NCBI RefSeq assembly: GCF_011390835.1
Contig: NZ_JAABRQ010000014.1
Span: forward strand, 40,300-104,299
Direction: 5' to 3'
Length of the DNA stretch: 64,000 nucleotides
Origin: Hydrogenophaga sp.
Lineage (GTDB): Bacteria; Pseudomonadota; Gammaproteobacteria; Burkholderiales; Burkholderiaceae_C
Shown piece after piece: positions 48,493-58,233 of the stretch. Below the pieces are notes generated by a model. That model was not told the DNA's origin. It did no database searches and worked only from the letters and a program-made list of their open reading frames with translations. A program made the translations under genes and the position numbers. Numbering within the stretch: position 1 is the first letter of the stretch; each line of letters starts with the position of its first letter.

Positions 48493-51189
48493 ATGAGCTC
48501 CCTGCGAGAAGGATCCAGCACCGTGGTGCGCCGCGAGGACTACGCCGCCCCCGCCTACTGGATCGACACGGTGGACCTCACGTTCGACCTTGATCCGGGC
48601 AAGACGCGCGTGCTCAACCGTATGCGGCTGCGCCGCAACCCCGATGTACCGACCCAGTCTTTGCGCCTGGACGGTGATGAGCTGAACCTGGCGCGTGTGC
48701 TCGTCAACGGCGCGGGTTGTTCGTTCAAGATGGATGGCTCCACCCTGGTGCTCGAGAGCCTGCCAGAGGGCTCCGAGCCGTTCGATCTCGAAATCTTCAC
48801 CACCTGCGCCCCGGAGAAGAACACCCAGCTCATGGGCCTGTACGTGAGCCAGGGCACTTTCTTCACCCAGTGCGAGGCCGAAGGTTTCCGGCGCATCACC
48901 TATTTCCTGGACCGCCCCGATGTGATGGCCAGCTACACGGTGACACTGCGCGCAGACAAGGCCGACTACCCGGTGCTGCTCTCCAACGGCAACCTGGTGG
49001 ACGAAGGCGAGCTTCCCGACGGGCGTCACTTCGCCAAGTGGGTTGATCCGCACAAGAAGCCCTGCTACCTTTTCGCGCTGGTGGCTGGGCCGCTGGTCGC
49101 GCGTGAGCAGCGCATCGTGTCGCGATCCGGTAGCCACCACCTGCTGCAGGTGTATGTGCGCCCGGGCGACATGGACAAGACCGAACACGCGATGAACTCG
49201 CTGATCGCCAGCGTGGTGTGGGACGAAGCCCGCTTTGGCCTGCCACTTGATCTGGAGCGATTCATGATCGTGGCAACCGCCGACTTCAACATGGGTGCGA
49301 TGGAGAACAAGGGCCTCAACATCTTCAACACCAAGTACGTGCTGGCCAACAGCACCACCGGGACCGACACCGACTTTGCCAACATCGAGTCGGTCGTGGG
49401 CCACGAGTACTTCCACAACTGGACCGGCAACCGCGTCACCTGCCGCGACTGGTTCCAGCTCTCGCTCAAGGAGGGCCTCACCGTCTTCCGCGATCAGGAG
49501 TTCAGCATGGACCTGTGCGCCGAGCCTTCGGCACGCGCGGTCAAACGCATCGAAGACGTGCGGGTGCTGCGCACCGCGCAGTTCCCGGAAGATGCCGGTC
49601 CGATGTCGCACCCGGTGCGGCCGGACAGCTATGTCGAAATCAACAACTTCTATACCGTCACGGTGTACGAAAAAGGCGCTGAGGTCGTGCGCATGATGCA
49701 GACCCTCGTGGGTCGCGCCGGCTTTGCCGCTGGCATGAAGGAATATTTCGCGCGCCATGATGGGCAAGCGGTCACCTGCGATGACTTCGCCCAAGCCATG
49801 GCCGATGCCAACCCCGACAGCGAGCTGGCCCGTCTGCTGCCCCAGTTCAAGCGCTGGTACAGTCAGGCCGGCACACCGCGCCTACAAGCCCAGGGCATGT
49901 TCGACACGGCTTCACGCAGCTACCGTCTCACCCTGAACCAGCGCTGCGCGCCCACGCCGGGGCAGCCTGACAAGGCGCCGGTGGTGATTCCGGTGGCGCT
50001 GGGCCTGCTGGATGCCATGGGCCGTGAACTGCCTACCCAGCTCGCGCATGAGTCGAGCTCGCAGCCTGGCACCCGCCTGCTGGTGCTCAGCGAAACCAGC
50101 ACCACGGTTGAGTTCGTCAACCTCGACGCCGAACCCGTGCCCTCGCTGCTGCGCGGCTTCTCCGCGCCGGTGGTGCTGGAGCTGGAACAGGCTGATGCCC
50201 ATTGGCTGACCTTGCTCGCCCACGACACCGATCCGTTCAACCGCTGGGAAGCCGGTCAGCGGCTGGCGCTGCAGCGAGCCCTTTCGGCCATCCGTGCCGA
50301 AGGTCCGGTGTCAAAGCGGCCCTTGGACGCGGCCTATGTGGAGGCCATGCGCAGCGTGCTGCGCCACCCGCAGCTCGACGCCGCCTTCAAGGAACTCACC
50401 CTCACACTGCCCAGTGAAACCTACATCGCCGAGCAGCTCGACGAGGTGGATCCGCAACGCGTGCATGCGGTGCGCGAGGCCATGCGCGAGCAACTCGCCC
50501 ACGACCTGCACGACGACTGGGCACAGGCCTTCGAAGCCCATCAGGACAATGGCGCCTACCGCCCCGATCCGCTGAGCAGCGGGCGCCGCGCGCTCAGCGG
50601 CATGGCGCTCACCATGCTGTGCCTGGCCTCGCGCGAGAACGGCAACCCGGTCTGGCCAGGCAAGGCGCTGCAACGCTTCAAGGATGCGTCCAACATGACC
50701 GACCGCTTCAATGCGCTGTCTGCGTTGGTCGTCAGCGGTCAGCCCTTGGCACAGGACGCGCTTTCGCGCTTTCATGCCCTGTTCCGCCACGAGGCTCTGG
50801 TGCTGGACAAATGGTTTGCCCTGCAGGCGGGTGCGCCCGATCGTGGAGGTCAGATCCTGCCGGCCGTGCGCCAGCTGATGGCCCACCCGGACTTCAACCT
50901 GCGCAACCCCAACCGGGCGCGCAGCGTGATCTTCAGCTTCTGCAGCGCCAACCCGGGCGCCTTCCACCGCCGCGACGCATCGGGCTATGTGTTCTGGAGC
51001 GAGCGGGTGATGGAACTCGACGGCTTCAACGCGCAGGTGGCTGCCCGGCTGGCGCGCGCGCTGGACCGCTGGAGGCACCTGGCCGAACCCTACCGCAGCG
51101 CAGCCCGCGAAGCCATCGTGCGCGTCGCGGGCAAGCCTGGCCTGAGCAACGACGTGCGCGAGGTGGTCACCCGCGCGCTGGCTGAATGA
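48493..51189 (+). CDS. pepN: Aminopeptidase N
   Basis: The ATG at 48493 gives 898 residues; the track ORF starts 29 codons earlier at a TTG. The N-terminal beta domain starts [25 protein letters not shown]. The catalytic part has [18 protein letters not shown] (exopeptidase motif), then [15 protein letters not shown], the zinc HExxH motif with its downstream glutamate, and [15 protein letters not shown]. It removes N-terminal amino acids in the cytoplasm. The C-terminal alpha-superhelical domain is complete. It begins 105 bp after prfB. Confidence 0.94.
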   Translation: MSSLREGSSTVVRREDYAAPAYWIDTVDLTFDLDPGKTRVLNRMRLRRNPDVPTQSLRLDGDELNLARVLVNGAGCSFKMDGSTLVLESLPEGSEPFDLEIFTTCAPEKNTQLMGLYVSQGTFFTQCEAEGFRRITYFLDRPDVMASYTVTLRADKADYPVLLSNGNLVDEGELPDGRHFAKWVDPHKKPCYLFALVAGPLVAREQRIVSRSGSHHLLQVYVRPGDMDKTEHAMNSLIASVVWDEARFGLPLDLERFMIVATADFNMGAMENKGLNIFNTKYVLANSTTGTDTDFANIESVVGHEYFHNWTGNRVTCRDWFQLSLKEGLTVFRDQEFSMDLCAEPSARAVKRIEDVRVLRTAQFPEDAGPMSHPVRPDSYVEINNFYTVTVYEKGAEVVRMMQTLVGRAGFAAGMKEYFARHDGQAVTCDDFAQAMADANPDSELARLLPQFKRWYSQAGTPRLQAQGMFDTASRSYRLTLNQRCAPTPGQPDKAPVVIPVALGLLDAMGRELPTQLAHESSSQPGTRLLVLSETSTTVEFVNLDAEPVPSLLRGFSAPVVLELEQADAHWLTLLAHDTDPFNRWEAGQRLALQRALSAIRAEGPVSKRPLDAAYVEAMRSVLRHPQLDAAFKELTLTLPSETYIAEQLDEVDPQRVHAVREAMREQLAHDLHDDWAQAFEAHQDNGAYRPDPLSSGRRALSGMALTMLCLASRENGNPVWPGKALQRFKDASNMTDRFNALSALVVSGQPLAQDALSRFHALFRHEALVLDKWFALQAGAPDRGGQILPAVRQLMAHPDFNLRNPNRARSVIFSFCSANPGAFHRRDASGYVFWSERVMELDGFNAQVAARLARALDRWRHLAEPYRSAAREAIVRVAGKPGLSNDVREVVTRALAE

Positions 51190-51198
51190 TTGCCCCAC

Positions 51199-51290
51199 GC
51201 TCCACTGCTGCGCGGGTCGGGCCTTGCAGGGCACGCCACGGCCAGAGGCCGTGCCTCTTAGGGGTGGCCCGGCGCGGCGGCCTGTTCTTG
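51199..51290. repeat. GC-rich intergenic segment with palindromic stretch
   Basis: Between pepN and fbp lies a GC-rich segment with CACGGCCAGAGGCCGTG, an inverted repeat of 7-8 bp, and GGTGGCCCGGCGCGGCGGCC. It is only a weak match to the C/G-rich repeat family. It may form a hairpin in the fbp leader. Confidence 0.3.
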
Positions 51291-51307
51291 TCTTTGACGG
51301 ATTTCAC

Positions 51308-52315
51308 ATGAGCAAAAAGATCTCTCTCACCCGCTACCTGGTCGAGCAACAGCGCGTCGACGGTCACATTCCTTCCCAGCTTCGGTTACTGCTGGAAGTG
51401 GTGGCGCGCGCCTGCAAGAACATCAGCCAGGCGGTCAACAAGGGCGCACTCGGCGGCGTGCTGGGCACGGCCCACAGTGAAAATGTGCAGGGTGAAATTC
51501 AGAAAAAGCTCGACATCATCGCCAACGAGGTCCTGATCGAAGCCAACGAATGGGGTGGTCACCTGGCCGCCATGGCCTCGGAGGAGATGGACGCCATCTA
51601 CGTGGTGCCCAACCGCTATCCCAAGGGCGAATACCTGCTGCTGTTCGATCCGCTGGACGGCTCGTCGAACATCGATGTGAACGTCAGCATCGGCACCATC
51701 TTCAGCGTACTCAAGATGCCCGAGGACGATCGCGGCGTGGACGAAGGCGACTTCCTGCAGCCTGGCCGCCAGCAGGTGGCAGCTGGCTACTGCGTCTACG
51801 GCCCGCAGACCACACTTGTGCTCACGGTGGGCGATGGGGTTGCCATGTTCACCCTCGATCGTGAGCAAGGGTCATTCGTTCTGACGCAGGAGAACATCCG
51901 GATTCCGGAAGACACCCAGGAATTCGCCATCAACATGAGCAACATGCGGCACTGGGACGCACCGGTGAAGCGCTACATTGACGAATGCCTCGCTGGACGC
52001 GAAGGCCCTCGCGGCAAGGACTTCAACATGCGCTGGATCGCCAGCATGGTCGCCGACGTGCACCGCATCCTCACGCGCGGCGGCGTGTTCATGTACCCGT
52101 GGGACGCCCGGGAGCCCAACAAACCCGGCAAGCTGCGTCTGATGTACGAGGCGAACCCTATGGCCTGGCTGATCGAACAAGCCGGCGGTGCCGCCACCAA
52201 TGGCCGCCAGCGCATCCTCGATATCCAACCCAGCAGCTTGCACGAACGGGTGAGCGTCATCCTTGGCTCAAAAAACGAAGTCGACCGCGCGACCAGTTAC
52301 CATGCCCCGCTATAA
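51308..52315 (+). CDS. fbp: Fructose-1,6-bisphosphatase class I
   Basis: The 335-residue protein has the class I FBPase pattern: LTRYLVEQQ near the start, the metal-site [23 protein letters not shown], GAVRYxxxMxxD-like [17 protein letters not shown], and [20 protein letters not shown]. It removes the 1-phosphate from fructose 1,6-bisphosphate in gluconeogenesis or the Calvin cycle. ATG at 51308 is the family start; the track extends upstream. tRNA-Thr begins 12 bp after its stop codon. Confidence 0.95.
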   Translation: MSKKISLTRYLVEQQRVDGHIPSQLRLLLEVVARACKNISQAVNKGALGGVLGTAHSENVQGEIQKKLDIIANEVLIEANEWGGHLAAMASEEMDAIYVVPNRYPKGEYLLLFDPLDGSSNIDVNVSIGTIFSVLKMPEDDRGVDEGDFLQPGRQQVAAGYCVYGPQTTLVLTVGDGVAMFTLDREQGSFVLTQENIRIPEDTQEFAINMSNMRHWDAPVKRYIDECLAGREGPRGKDFNMRWIASMVADVHRILTRGGVFMYPWDAREPNKPGKLRLMYEANPMAWLIEQAGGAATNGRQRILDIQPSSLHERVSVILGSKNEVDRATSYHAPL

Positions 52316-52326
52316 TTTAAGGCTAA

Positions 52327-52402
52327 GCCGGTGTAGCTCAGTCGGTAGAGCAGCTCATTCGTAATGAGAAGGTCGGGTGTTCGATTCATCTCTCCGGCAC
52401 CA
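52327..52402 (+). tRNA. tRNA-Thr (CGT)
   Basis: A 76-nt cloverleaf starts GCCGGTGTAGCTCAG and ends with an encoded ACCA. The anticodon loop TTCGTAA gives CGT for threonine. The acceptor stem has one T-T mismatch at position 6-67. It lies between fbp and a strong terminator. Confidence 0.93.
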
Positions 52403-52411
52403 AATGGAAGA

Positions 52412-52448
52412 AGCCCCGCGTTGATTGCTCAGCGCGGGGCTTTTTTTC
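52412..52448 (+). terminator. Rho-independent terminator after tRNA-Thr
   Basis: Arms AGCCCCGCG and CGCGGGGCT with a 12-base loop are followed by T8. It ends the fbp/tRNA-Thr transcript; soxB converges from the other side. Confidence 0.85.
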
Positions 52449-52466
52449 CTGCGTACCGCTGCAGGA

Positions 52467-54191
52467 TCAGCCGACCATGCCCGGGTTGCCGCTCATGCCC
52501 ACCAGCTTGGGCGTGTTGAGCTTGCGAGGGGTGATCGTCTTGTTGTTCTTGAAGAAGGCCTCCATCACGTCCCAGATCGGCTCACCCTTGGCGCCTTCGG
52601 CCACTGGCGCCCAGCCCGCCACCTTGTAGGTCTTGCCAGCCTCAATGGCTTTGCCTTTGAGCATCATGTTGCTGATGCGCTTGCCGGCACCGGCATTGGG
52701 ATCACAGGTGTAGGCCAGGCCGCCCACGCGCACCATGTCACCGCCTTGCTGGTAGTAGGGGTCGGGATTGAAGAGGTTGTCGCACACGTCTTCAAGCACG
52801 GTCTTGATGGTCTCGCCGCTCATTTCGGTGAGCGTGCTGGTGGGGTACGTGATGGCCACCTGATCCATCATCAGCTCGCGCGTGATGGACTGACCCGGCA
52901 GGATGGTGGTGCCCCAGCGGAAGCCTGGCGAAAACGCCATGTCGGCCCCCTTGACTTCCATCAGCGCATCGACGATGAGCTGGTCCCATGAGCCGTTGAA
53001 GTTGCCGCGACGGTACAGCAGGCCTTCGGTCACGGCCAGCTTTTCATCGAGCTTGTCCTTGAACGGCGCACGCATCTTGTCGATGTAGGTCTGCATTTCC
53101 ACATCGGCCGGGAGCAGGTTGGCGAACACGGGCAGCAGCTTGTAGCGGAAGTCCTGCACCTTGCCACCACGCACGTCGAAGTCGAGCACGCCGAGGAATT
53201 TGCTGTTGGAGCCGGCATTGGTGACCAGGGTCTGGCCGCTGGCGTTCTTGACAATCGTGGGCGCGGGCATGCCGTCATGGGTGTGGCCGCCCAGGATGGC
53301 GTCGATGCCGGTCACGCGCGAGGCCATCTTGATGTCCACGTCCATGCCATTGTGCGAGATCACCACCACCGCCTGCGCACCCTTGGCGCGCACCTCGTCG
53401 ACCATCTTCTGCATGTTGTCGTCCTGGATACCGAAGGTCCAGTTGGGCACCATGTAGCCGGGGTTGGCGATCGGGGTGTAGGGAAAAGCCTGGCCGATCA
53501 CCGCCACGGGCACGCCGTTCATTTGCTTGATGACGTATGGCTTGAACACGGGGTCGCCGAAGTCGTTGGTCTTGACGTTCTGCGCCAGGAAGTCGAGGTT
53601 GCCAGCGAAGTCCTTTTCGATGATTTCCTGCACCCGCTTCTCGCCCAGGGTGAACTCCCAGTGAGGGCTCATGGCGTTGACGCCGAGCAGCTTGCAGGCA
53701 TCCACCATGTCCTGACCGTTGGTCCAGAGCGCGGTCGCGCTCCCCTGCCAGGTGTCGCCACCATCCAGCAGCATGGCATGGGGGCGGCTGGCGCGCATCA
53801 TCTTCACCAGGGTGGCCAGGTGCGCAAAGCCGCCGACCTTGCCGTAGGTCTTGGCCGCCTGCTCGAAGTTAAGGTAGGTGAAGGCATGCGCTTCTGGTGT
53901 GCCCGGGCGGATCTTGAAATGCTTGAGCAGCGCCTCACCCACAATGTGTGGTGGCTGGCCAAGCGCACCAGCCACGCCGAGGTTGACGTTGGGCTCGCGG
54001 AAATAAATCGGCATCAACTGCGCGTGGCAGTCGGTGAAGTGCAGGAAGCTGACATTGCCAAAAGTGGGCAGTTCGTACATCGCCTGCCCCGCACCGGGCT
54101 TGCCGGCCAGCACATCCTTGTGATTCAAGGCCATGCCACCGGCGCTGGCAACGGCCAGGACCTGCATGAATTCACGACGGCTGAAGCTCAT
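52467..54191 (-). CDS. soxB: Thiosulfohydrolase SoxB
   Basis: From the ATG at 54191 the protein has 574 residues. The ATG at 54197 is also in frame, but AAGGA sits 6 bp before 54191. A Tat signal (MSFSRREFMQVLAV) is present. The 5'-nucleotidase-like metallophosphatase fold has FLHFTDCHAQLMPIYFREPNVN, LLDGGDTWQGSATALWTNG, and the metal ligands SHNGMDVD and GGHTHDG. SoxB hydrolyses the SoxY-bound sulfate as the terminal step of thiosulfate oxidation, with a dimanganese centre. It is the last gene of the minus-strand sox operon. Confidence 0.96.
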   Translation of the reverse strand: MSFSRREFMQVLAVASAGGMALNHKDVLAGKPGAGQAMYELPTFGNVSFLHFTDCHAQLMPIYFREPNVNLGVAGALGQPPHIVGEALLKHFKIRPGTPEAHAFTYLNFEQAAKTYGKVGGFAHLATLVKMMRASRPHAMLLDGGDTWQGSATALWTNGQDMVDACKLLGVNAMSPHWEFTLGEKRVQEIIEKDFAGNLDFLAQNVKTNDFGDPVFKPYVIKQMNGVPVAVIGQAFPYTPIANPGYMVPNWTFGIQDDNMQKMVDEVRAKGAQAVVVISHNGMDVDIKMASRVTGIDAILGGHTHDGMPAPTIVKNASGQTLVTNAGSNSKFLGVLDFDVRGGKVQDFRYKLLPVFANLLPADVEMQTYIDKMRAPFKDKLDEKLAVTEGLLYRRGNFNGSWDQLIVDALMEVKGADMAFSPGFRWGTTILPGQSITRELMMDQVAITYPTSTLTEMSGETIKTVLEDVCDNLFNPDPYYQQGGDMVRVGGLAYTCDPNAGAGKRISNMMLKGKAIEAGKTYKVAGWAPVAEGAKGEPIWDVMEAFFKNNKTITPRKLNTPKLVGMSGNPGMVG

Positions 54192-54283
54192 AAACATTCC
54201 TTATCAATTGATCGCTGATATTTGCGGCAAATTTTTTTTCAACCCAAGCCCGCGTCGGCTCATGCCGACACGGGCCAGGGGAC

Positions 54284-54934
54284 TCACTGATTGACCGGCG
54301 ACTTGGGGTCCAGCAGCAAAGCCATGACGTGCTGCAACTGCTGTTCGGTCAAGATGCCGTTGTGCCCTGCGCGTGGCATTTGCGAGCAGGCGTTGTAGGC
54401 CCGGGAATTCCACAGCTTGCCCCAGGTGTACTCGACGATGGCCTTGGATGCAGGCGCATTCGGATCGGTCACACCTCGAAGCTTGCCGTAGTTGTACAGG
54501 CTAGGACCAAGGTTGCCGAAGGAGATCTCCTTCTTGTCCATCTGGTGGCAGTTGTAGCAGTTGCCACCGTTGGCAGCACCTGCCTTGTCACGCCATGTCA
54601 GGCCTCGACCACTCTGGGCAATCTTCTCGCCCTCGTTCCAGTCACCCAGGAACTTGCCGTCGCTCGGCATCTTGACGGTTTTGAGTTCCGCAGCCTCGAT
54701 GGCCTTGGCGGTTTTTTCGTCCAGCGGCTTGCCGGCCACGTCAGCCGCACTGCACAGCCGGTTGGCTTCGTCCTGCTGCAAGCGGTCCATGGTGGCAATG
54801 CCCTTGGCCTGGAACGAGTTCTGTTTCACCTGCAAGGCGATCTTGTCGTAGTCGGCCCCCGAGGGCGACGAGGAGCATGCCGCCAGCAACAAGGCAGTGG
54901 CGGGAATCAGCGCAATCTTCATGGTCTTGTTCAT
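54284..54934 (-). CDS. soxX: SoxX cytochrome c, predicted lipoprotein
   Basis: The 216-residue protein has a signal that ends LLLAACSSSPSG (lipobox, C20), which predicts a lipoprotein. The haem motif is CYNCH in GGNCYNCHQMDKKEISFGNLGPSLYNYG, and a distal methionine is in NACSQMPRAGHNGIL. SoxX binds SoxA to couple SoxY to thiosulfate. It lies 15 bp downstream of soxA and 92 bp upstream of soxB. The 216 residues exceed the size of many SoxX, consistent with an extended N-terminal part. Confidence 0.93.
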   Translation of the reverse strand: MNKTMKIALIPATALLLAACSSSPSGADYDKIALQVKQNSFQAKGIATMDRLQQDEANRLCSAADVAGKPLDEKTAKAIEAAELKTVKMPSDGKFLGDWNEGEKIAQSGRGLTWRDKAGAANGGNCYNCHQMDKKEISFGNLGPSLYNYGKLRGVTDPNAPASKAIVEYTWGKLWNSRAYNACSQMPRAGHNGILTEQQLQHVMALLLDPKSPVNQ

Positions 54935-54949
54935 CTTGGGGTCTCCTGA

Positions 54950-55768
54950 TCAGCGCTTGATGGCGGGCACGATGGACTCGGCACCCTGAGCGTTGACGCC
55001 CATGTACACACCCAGTGCAATGGTGACGTCACTGCCGAATTTGGGTTCGGGAAAGCGCTGCTGGCGGTAGCAGTCGTTCAGGCGCTTCTGCATGGTCCAC
55101 ATCTGCGCGTTGGAAACGCGATAAGCCGGCCAGGCGGCAAAGCCCACGCCGTCACCCGGGTTCTTGGTCAGGTTGGGCAGGTCCTGCAGGCGAATGCGAC
55201 CACCGTCTACACCATGGCAGGAGGCACAAGAAAAATCATGTGGCCCACCGCGTGCGAAAAACGCGCGCTTGCCCACTTCGTACATGACTTTTTCCTTCTC
55301 ATGGGATTGAGAGAGATTGAAGCGCATGCCCTTGGACTGCGTGGCCACATAGGTCGTGATCGCGACCAGGTTGGCCCCATCGCCTTTTCCAATGGTGGGA
55401 GCAGCCTTGTACAGGTCGGCTTCGTTGAAGCCCTGCAGGGTCACCATGCAATGGATCAGGCGGGTTTCCAGATCCATGACTTTGCCAGTGTCCTTGAAGA
55501 ATCGTGGCAGCTCTGTGAACGCGCCCTTGAGCACACCAGGGCCCTTGCCCAAGTCGCACTGCTCCAGGGAAGCATTCTTGGGACCCCGCTTCTGCTTCCA
55601 CAGCTCCTCGCCTTTCATTTCGAAAAGCTCGGCCGGGTTGCCATCCTGAAGCATTTCACGGTACTTGGCGATGCCATCGGCAGCAGAGCCCTGCGCATGC
55701 GCAACGCTCAGTCCGGCGGACATCGCAATGGCCAGCAAGAGCGGGCGGTGGGACAACGATTTTTTCAT
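54950..55768 (-). CDS. soxA: SoxA cytochrome c, monohaem type
   Basis: The 272-residue protein (ATG at 55768) has a Sec signal (LLLAIAMSAGLSVAHAQ). One CXXCH is visible (FSCASCHGVDGGRI), so it is the monohaem type. The first haem is replaced by two cysteines (LEQCDLG and LIHCMVT). The active cysteine that carries the persulfide is probably in LNDCYRQQRFPEP. With SoxX it attaches thiosulfate to the SoxY cysteine. The gene lies between soxZ and soxX. Confidence 0.95.
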   Translation of the reverse strand: MKKSLSHRPLLLAIAMSAGLSVAHAQGSAADGIAKYREMLQDGNPAELFEMKGEELWKQKRGPKNASLEQCDLGKGPGVLKGAFTELPRFFKDTGKVMDLETRLIHCMVTLQGFNEADLYKAAPTIGKGDGANLVAITTYVATQSKGMRFNLSQSHEKEKVMYEVGKRAFFARGGPHDFSCASCHGVDGGRIRLQDLPNLTKNPGDGVGFAAWPAYRVSNAQMWTMQKRLNDCYRQQRFPEPKFGSDVTIALGVYMGVNAQGAESIVPAIKR

Positions 55769-55848
55769 CTGAAAGTCTCCTCTTTTTTCACCTAAAAAAA
55801 CAAACGGCCAGCAACGTGTGTGGCTGGCCGTGTCGATCACCGAGCCAA

Positions 55849-56160
55849 TCAGGCGATGGTCGCTTCGTCGGAACGGGACTCGCCCTTGTTGTCGGACCAC
55901 TTGACGGTGACTTTGTCGCCCTTGGCAGCACCCTTGAACTTGAACGACAGGAAAGGGTTCTGCGACACCGAGCCCGACCACATGGCCTTGAGCACCGACT
56001 TGCCGTTGTGGGTCGCCTCCACATCCTGGATGAAGTGGGCGGGGATGAGGGCGCCGGAGGCGTCTTTGCGGGTTCCGGGCTCCATGGGGTGGGACATGAG
56101 CACGCGGACGGTGGTTTCTTCGCCGGCAAGGGCGGCACGGATGCGCATCGGATCAGCCAT
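55849..56160 (-). CDS. soxZ: SoxZ
   Basis: The 103-residue protein matches SoxZ: MRIRAALAGEETTVRVLMSHPMEPGTRKDASG, FIQDVEATHNGKSVL and SFKFKGAAKGDKVTVKWSDN. SoxZ has no signal peptide and is exported with SoxY by the Tat route. SoxYZ carries sulfur intermediates on the SoxY arm. It lies between soxY and soxA. Confidence 0.95.
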   Translation of the reverse strand: MADPMRIRAALAGEETTVRVLMSHPMEPGTRKDASGALIPAHFIQDVEATHNGKSVLKAMWSGSVSQNPFLSFKFKGAAKGDKVTVKWSDNKGESRSDEATIA

Positions 56161-56221
56161 GATGGACTCCTAAATCGAATTAAATGGGTTGAATGGTCAA
56201 ACGTTGGAGTGGTCGGGGCGA

Positions 56222-56677
56222 TCAGCCGCCGCAACCACCCAAGGTCACCTTGGTTTCTTTGATGGCAGAGAACAGCTTGCCATCGGCCTTGACCACCGCA
56301 TAGACGTTGGTGCTCTGGCCCATCTTCAGCCGGGTCTGCACGTCAGCTACGGTGCCTGTGGGGATCATGAAGCCGCACGACAGAGGGGTCGGGTTTTTCT
56401 CGACGATGAGGTACATCTCGGTCGTGTTGGGCAGCTTGGAAACGGCACCCACGGGCACCACGGCGCCGTTCTCGGCGATGTCAGGAGACACCACGGACAC
56501 CTGGTCGCTGGTGGCGGGGGTGCCACCGATGGCCTTGAGCGCGTCGTCCAGCGTCTTGACGGCGAAGCTGGCGCGGTCCACGGCGGCTTGAGCCTGGCTC
56601 TGGGTCACGATGCCGAGGGATACCAGGGTGGCAAAAGCACCGGTGGTCTTGATGGCGGTGCGGCGGGAATTATTCAT
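56222..56677 (-). CDS. soxY: SoxY sulfur carrier
   Basis: The 151-residue protein has a Tat signal (SRRTAIKTTGAFATLV) and ends TKVTLGGCGG, the swinging arm whose cysteine carries the sulfur substrate. Middle motifs match SoxY: SDQVSVVSPDIAENGAVVPVGV-like AENGAVVPVGAVS and LIVEKNPTPLSCGFMIP. It works with SoxZ in the periplasm. It lies 31 bp downstream of the extra cytochrome gene. Confidence 0.96.
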   Translation of the reverse strand: MNNSRRTAIKTTGAFATLVSLGIVTQSQAQAAVDRASFAVKTLDDALKAIGGTPATSDQVSVVSPDIAENGAVVPVGAVSKLPNTTEMYLIVEKNPTPLSCGFMIPTGTVADVQTRLKMGQSTNVYAVVKADGKLFSAIKETKVTLGGCGG

Positions 56678-56708
56678 GTCGAACTCCTTTGAATGGGATG
56701 GATACAGT

Positions 56709-57047
56709 TTACTTGTCGGGTGCGCCGGCGAGCACCCAGGCAGCGAGCAACTTCAGCTCGTCGTCTTTCAGATTCGGTTGCGCCGGCATGGGCACAGGCC
56801 CATACACGCCAGAGCCGCCGGACTTGATGCGCGCAGCCACTTTTTCCAGCGCACCGGCCTGACCTTGGTGCTTGGCGGCCACGTCCTTGTATGACGGACC
56901 CACCAGCTTCTTGTCGACCGCATGGCAGGCCAGGCAGGCGCTCTTGCTTGCCAGCGCCTTGGCGGCAGCAGCGTCGAACGCATGCGCCCCAGCGGACATC
57001 AGCAGCGCCGAACTGGCCAGCGTGATCGATCTCAACAACATGTTCAT
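56709..57047 (-). CDS. Monohaem c-type cytochrome resembling the SoxD C-terminal domain
   Basis: The 112-residue protein has a signal peptide (SITLASSALLMSAGAHA) and one haem site (ACLACHAVDKKLVGPSYKDV) with a distal methionine in GPVPMPAQPNLKDDEL. Its mature part matches the C-terminal domain of SoxD in this operon: both have ACLACH, GP.(F/Y).(D/E)V.AKH.G, G(S)GV(F/Y)G, and PMPAQP. It is inserted between soxD and soxY. It may be an electron acceptor for Sox or an evolutionary duplicate. A candidate operator lies just upstream in the 57091-57110 region. Confidence 0.85.
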   Translation of the reverse strand: MNMLLRSITLASSALLMSAGAHAFDAAAAKALASKSACLACHAVDKKLVGPSYKDVAAKHQGQAGALEKVAARIKSGGSGVYGPVPMPAQPNLKDDELKLLAAWVLAGAPDK

Positions 57048-57090
57048 AGCTTACGGTCTCCTTGGAAAAGGTCGGTTGGGGTTTACGAGT

Positions 57091-57110
57091 AAATCCGAAT
57101 ATTTAAGCTT
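57091..57110. promoter_or_regulatory. Candidate SoxR-type operator inside the sox operon
   Basis: The short AT-rich element AAATCCGAATATTTAAGCTT lies in the gap between soxD and the cytochrome gene. It contains the inverted repeat AAAT-CCGAAT-ATTT. It shares TCCGNATATTTA with the reverse complement of the segment at 60241-60265 near the fcc-type genes. It may be a second promoter/operator for the soxYZAXB half. Confidence 0.4.
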
Positions 57111-57134
57111 GTCACTGGTCTGACGAAGCGCTGC

Positions 57135-58232
57135 TCACTTCGCACCTGCCGAGATCCACTGGGCAATGGTCTTGGCGTCGGCATCGCTGAGCTGAGGCTG
57201 GGCCGGCATCGGGATGGAACCGAAAACCCCCACACCACCGCCCTTGATCTTGCCGGTCAGGTAGGCCTCCAGATCGGCACGGCCCTTGTGCTTGGCGACC
57301 ACCTCGTTGAAGCCGGGACCGACGATTTTGTTGTTGAGACCGTGGCAAGCCAGACAGGCGTTGGCGCCCAGCAGGCCTTTCACATCCGCAGCCCCGCCGC
57401 TGGCTGCGGCCACCACCACCGCCTTGGGCAGCGGCACTGAGCCGACCGGCCCCTTGGGCGCCGGCTGCGTGGTGTCGGCGCCGCGCACCGGACCGACCAC
57501 GCGGTTCTGCTCGGCGATGTTGCCGTGCGCGTCGCGGGCAAAGTCAGGCAGGAAGGAGCGCACCTTGGGGTCGGTTTCGCAGTTTTTCATGCAGGCCACG
57601 TTCTTCACGTCACCCTTGCCGTCGACTCTCCACAGTGGCTCATAGAACACCATGCCGTTGCGGTTGGGCATGAGCTTCTGCACCTCGGCAATGTTCTTGT
57701 CCGACAGAGTGAAGTCGGCAGGAACGACGTTGGCCAGATTCAGGATGTAGGCGGTGACGCCAAAGACTTCGTCAGGCGTGAGGGTCTTGGGGTTGTTCCA
57801 AGGCATGGCCCGGTTGATGTAATCCCAGAGCGTCGAGAGCGTCGCGACCTTCATCATGGTCGTCTTCTGCGGCACGGTGGCTGCAGCGCCCTCCACCAAG
57901 GCAGCCACGCGACCGGACTTGATGTCCTCTTGGGTGGTCCCACCGACGATGGGTGTGAACACCTCGTTGGACTCTCCAAAGACGCCGTGGCAGGACGCGC
58001 ACTTGGATTCCCAGACCTGGGTACCCAGATCCACCGACCCCGCGCCCTTAGGCAAGCCCTTGAAGTCGGGTCGCACGTCAATGTCCCAGGCCTTGACTTC
58101 CGCTGGCGTCGCATCGCGGCCAATGGTGTGCCAGGGCTTGTCTTGGGCAACAGCGGTCAGAGAAGCGCAAGCTAGGGCGAGCGCCGCCAGGCCCCGGGCG
58201 GGGCTGATCAGGTTCTTGTCGAGGATCGTCAT
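57135..58232 (-). CDS. soxD: SoxD dihaem cytochrome c
   Basis: The ATG at 58232 gives 365 residues with a signal (LAALALACASLTAVAQ). The first haem is CASCHGVFGESNEVFTPIVGG, and the second is in ACLACHGLNNKIVGPG near the C-terminus. A methionine-bearing GSIPMPAQPQL follows. SoxD forms SoxCD, the sulfur dehydrogenase that oxidises the SoxY-bound sulfane and yields six electrons. It starts one base after the soxC stop. Longer track ORF upstream is not family-like. Confidence 0.95.
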   Translation of the reverse strand: MTILDKNLISPARGLAALALACASLTAVAQDKPWHTIGRDATPAEVKAWDIDVRPDFKGLPKGAGSVDLGTQVWESKCASCHGVFGESNEVFTPIVGGTTQEDIKSGRVAALVEGAAATVPQKTTMMKVATLSTLWDYINRAMPWNNPKTLTPDEVFGVTAYILNLANVVPADFTLSDKNIAEVQKLMPNRNGMVFYEPLWRVDGKGDVKNVACMKNCETDPKVRSFLPDFARDAHGNIAEQNRVVGPVRGADTTQPAPKGPVGSVPLPKAVVVAAASGGAADVKGLLGANACLACHGLNNKIVGPGFNEVVAKHKGRADLEAYLTGKIKGGGVGVFGSIPMPAQPQLSDADAKTIAQWISAGAK

Positions 58233-58233
58233 T

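Noticed and set aside
48445-49794. 449-aa minus-strand ORF opposite pepN
   Set aside because: pepN on the plus strand has the HEYFH and GAMEN motifs; this frame is a shadow.
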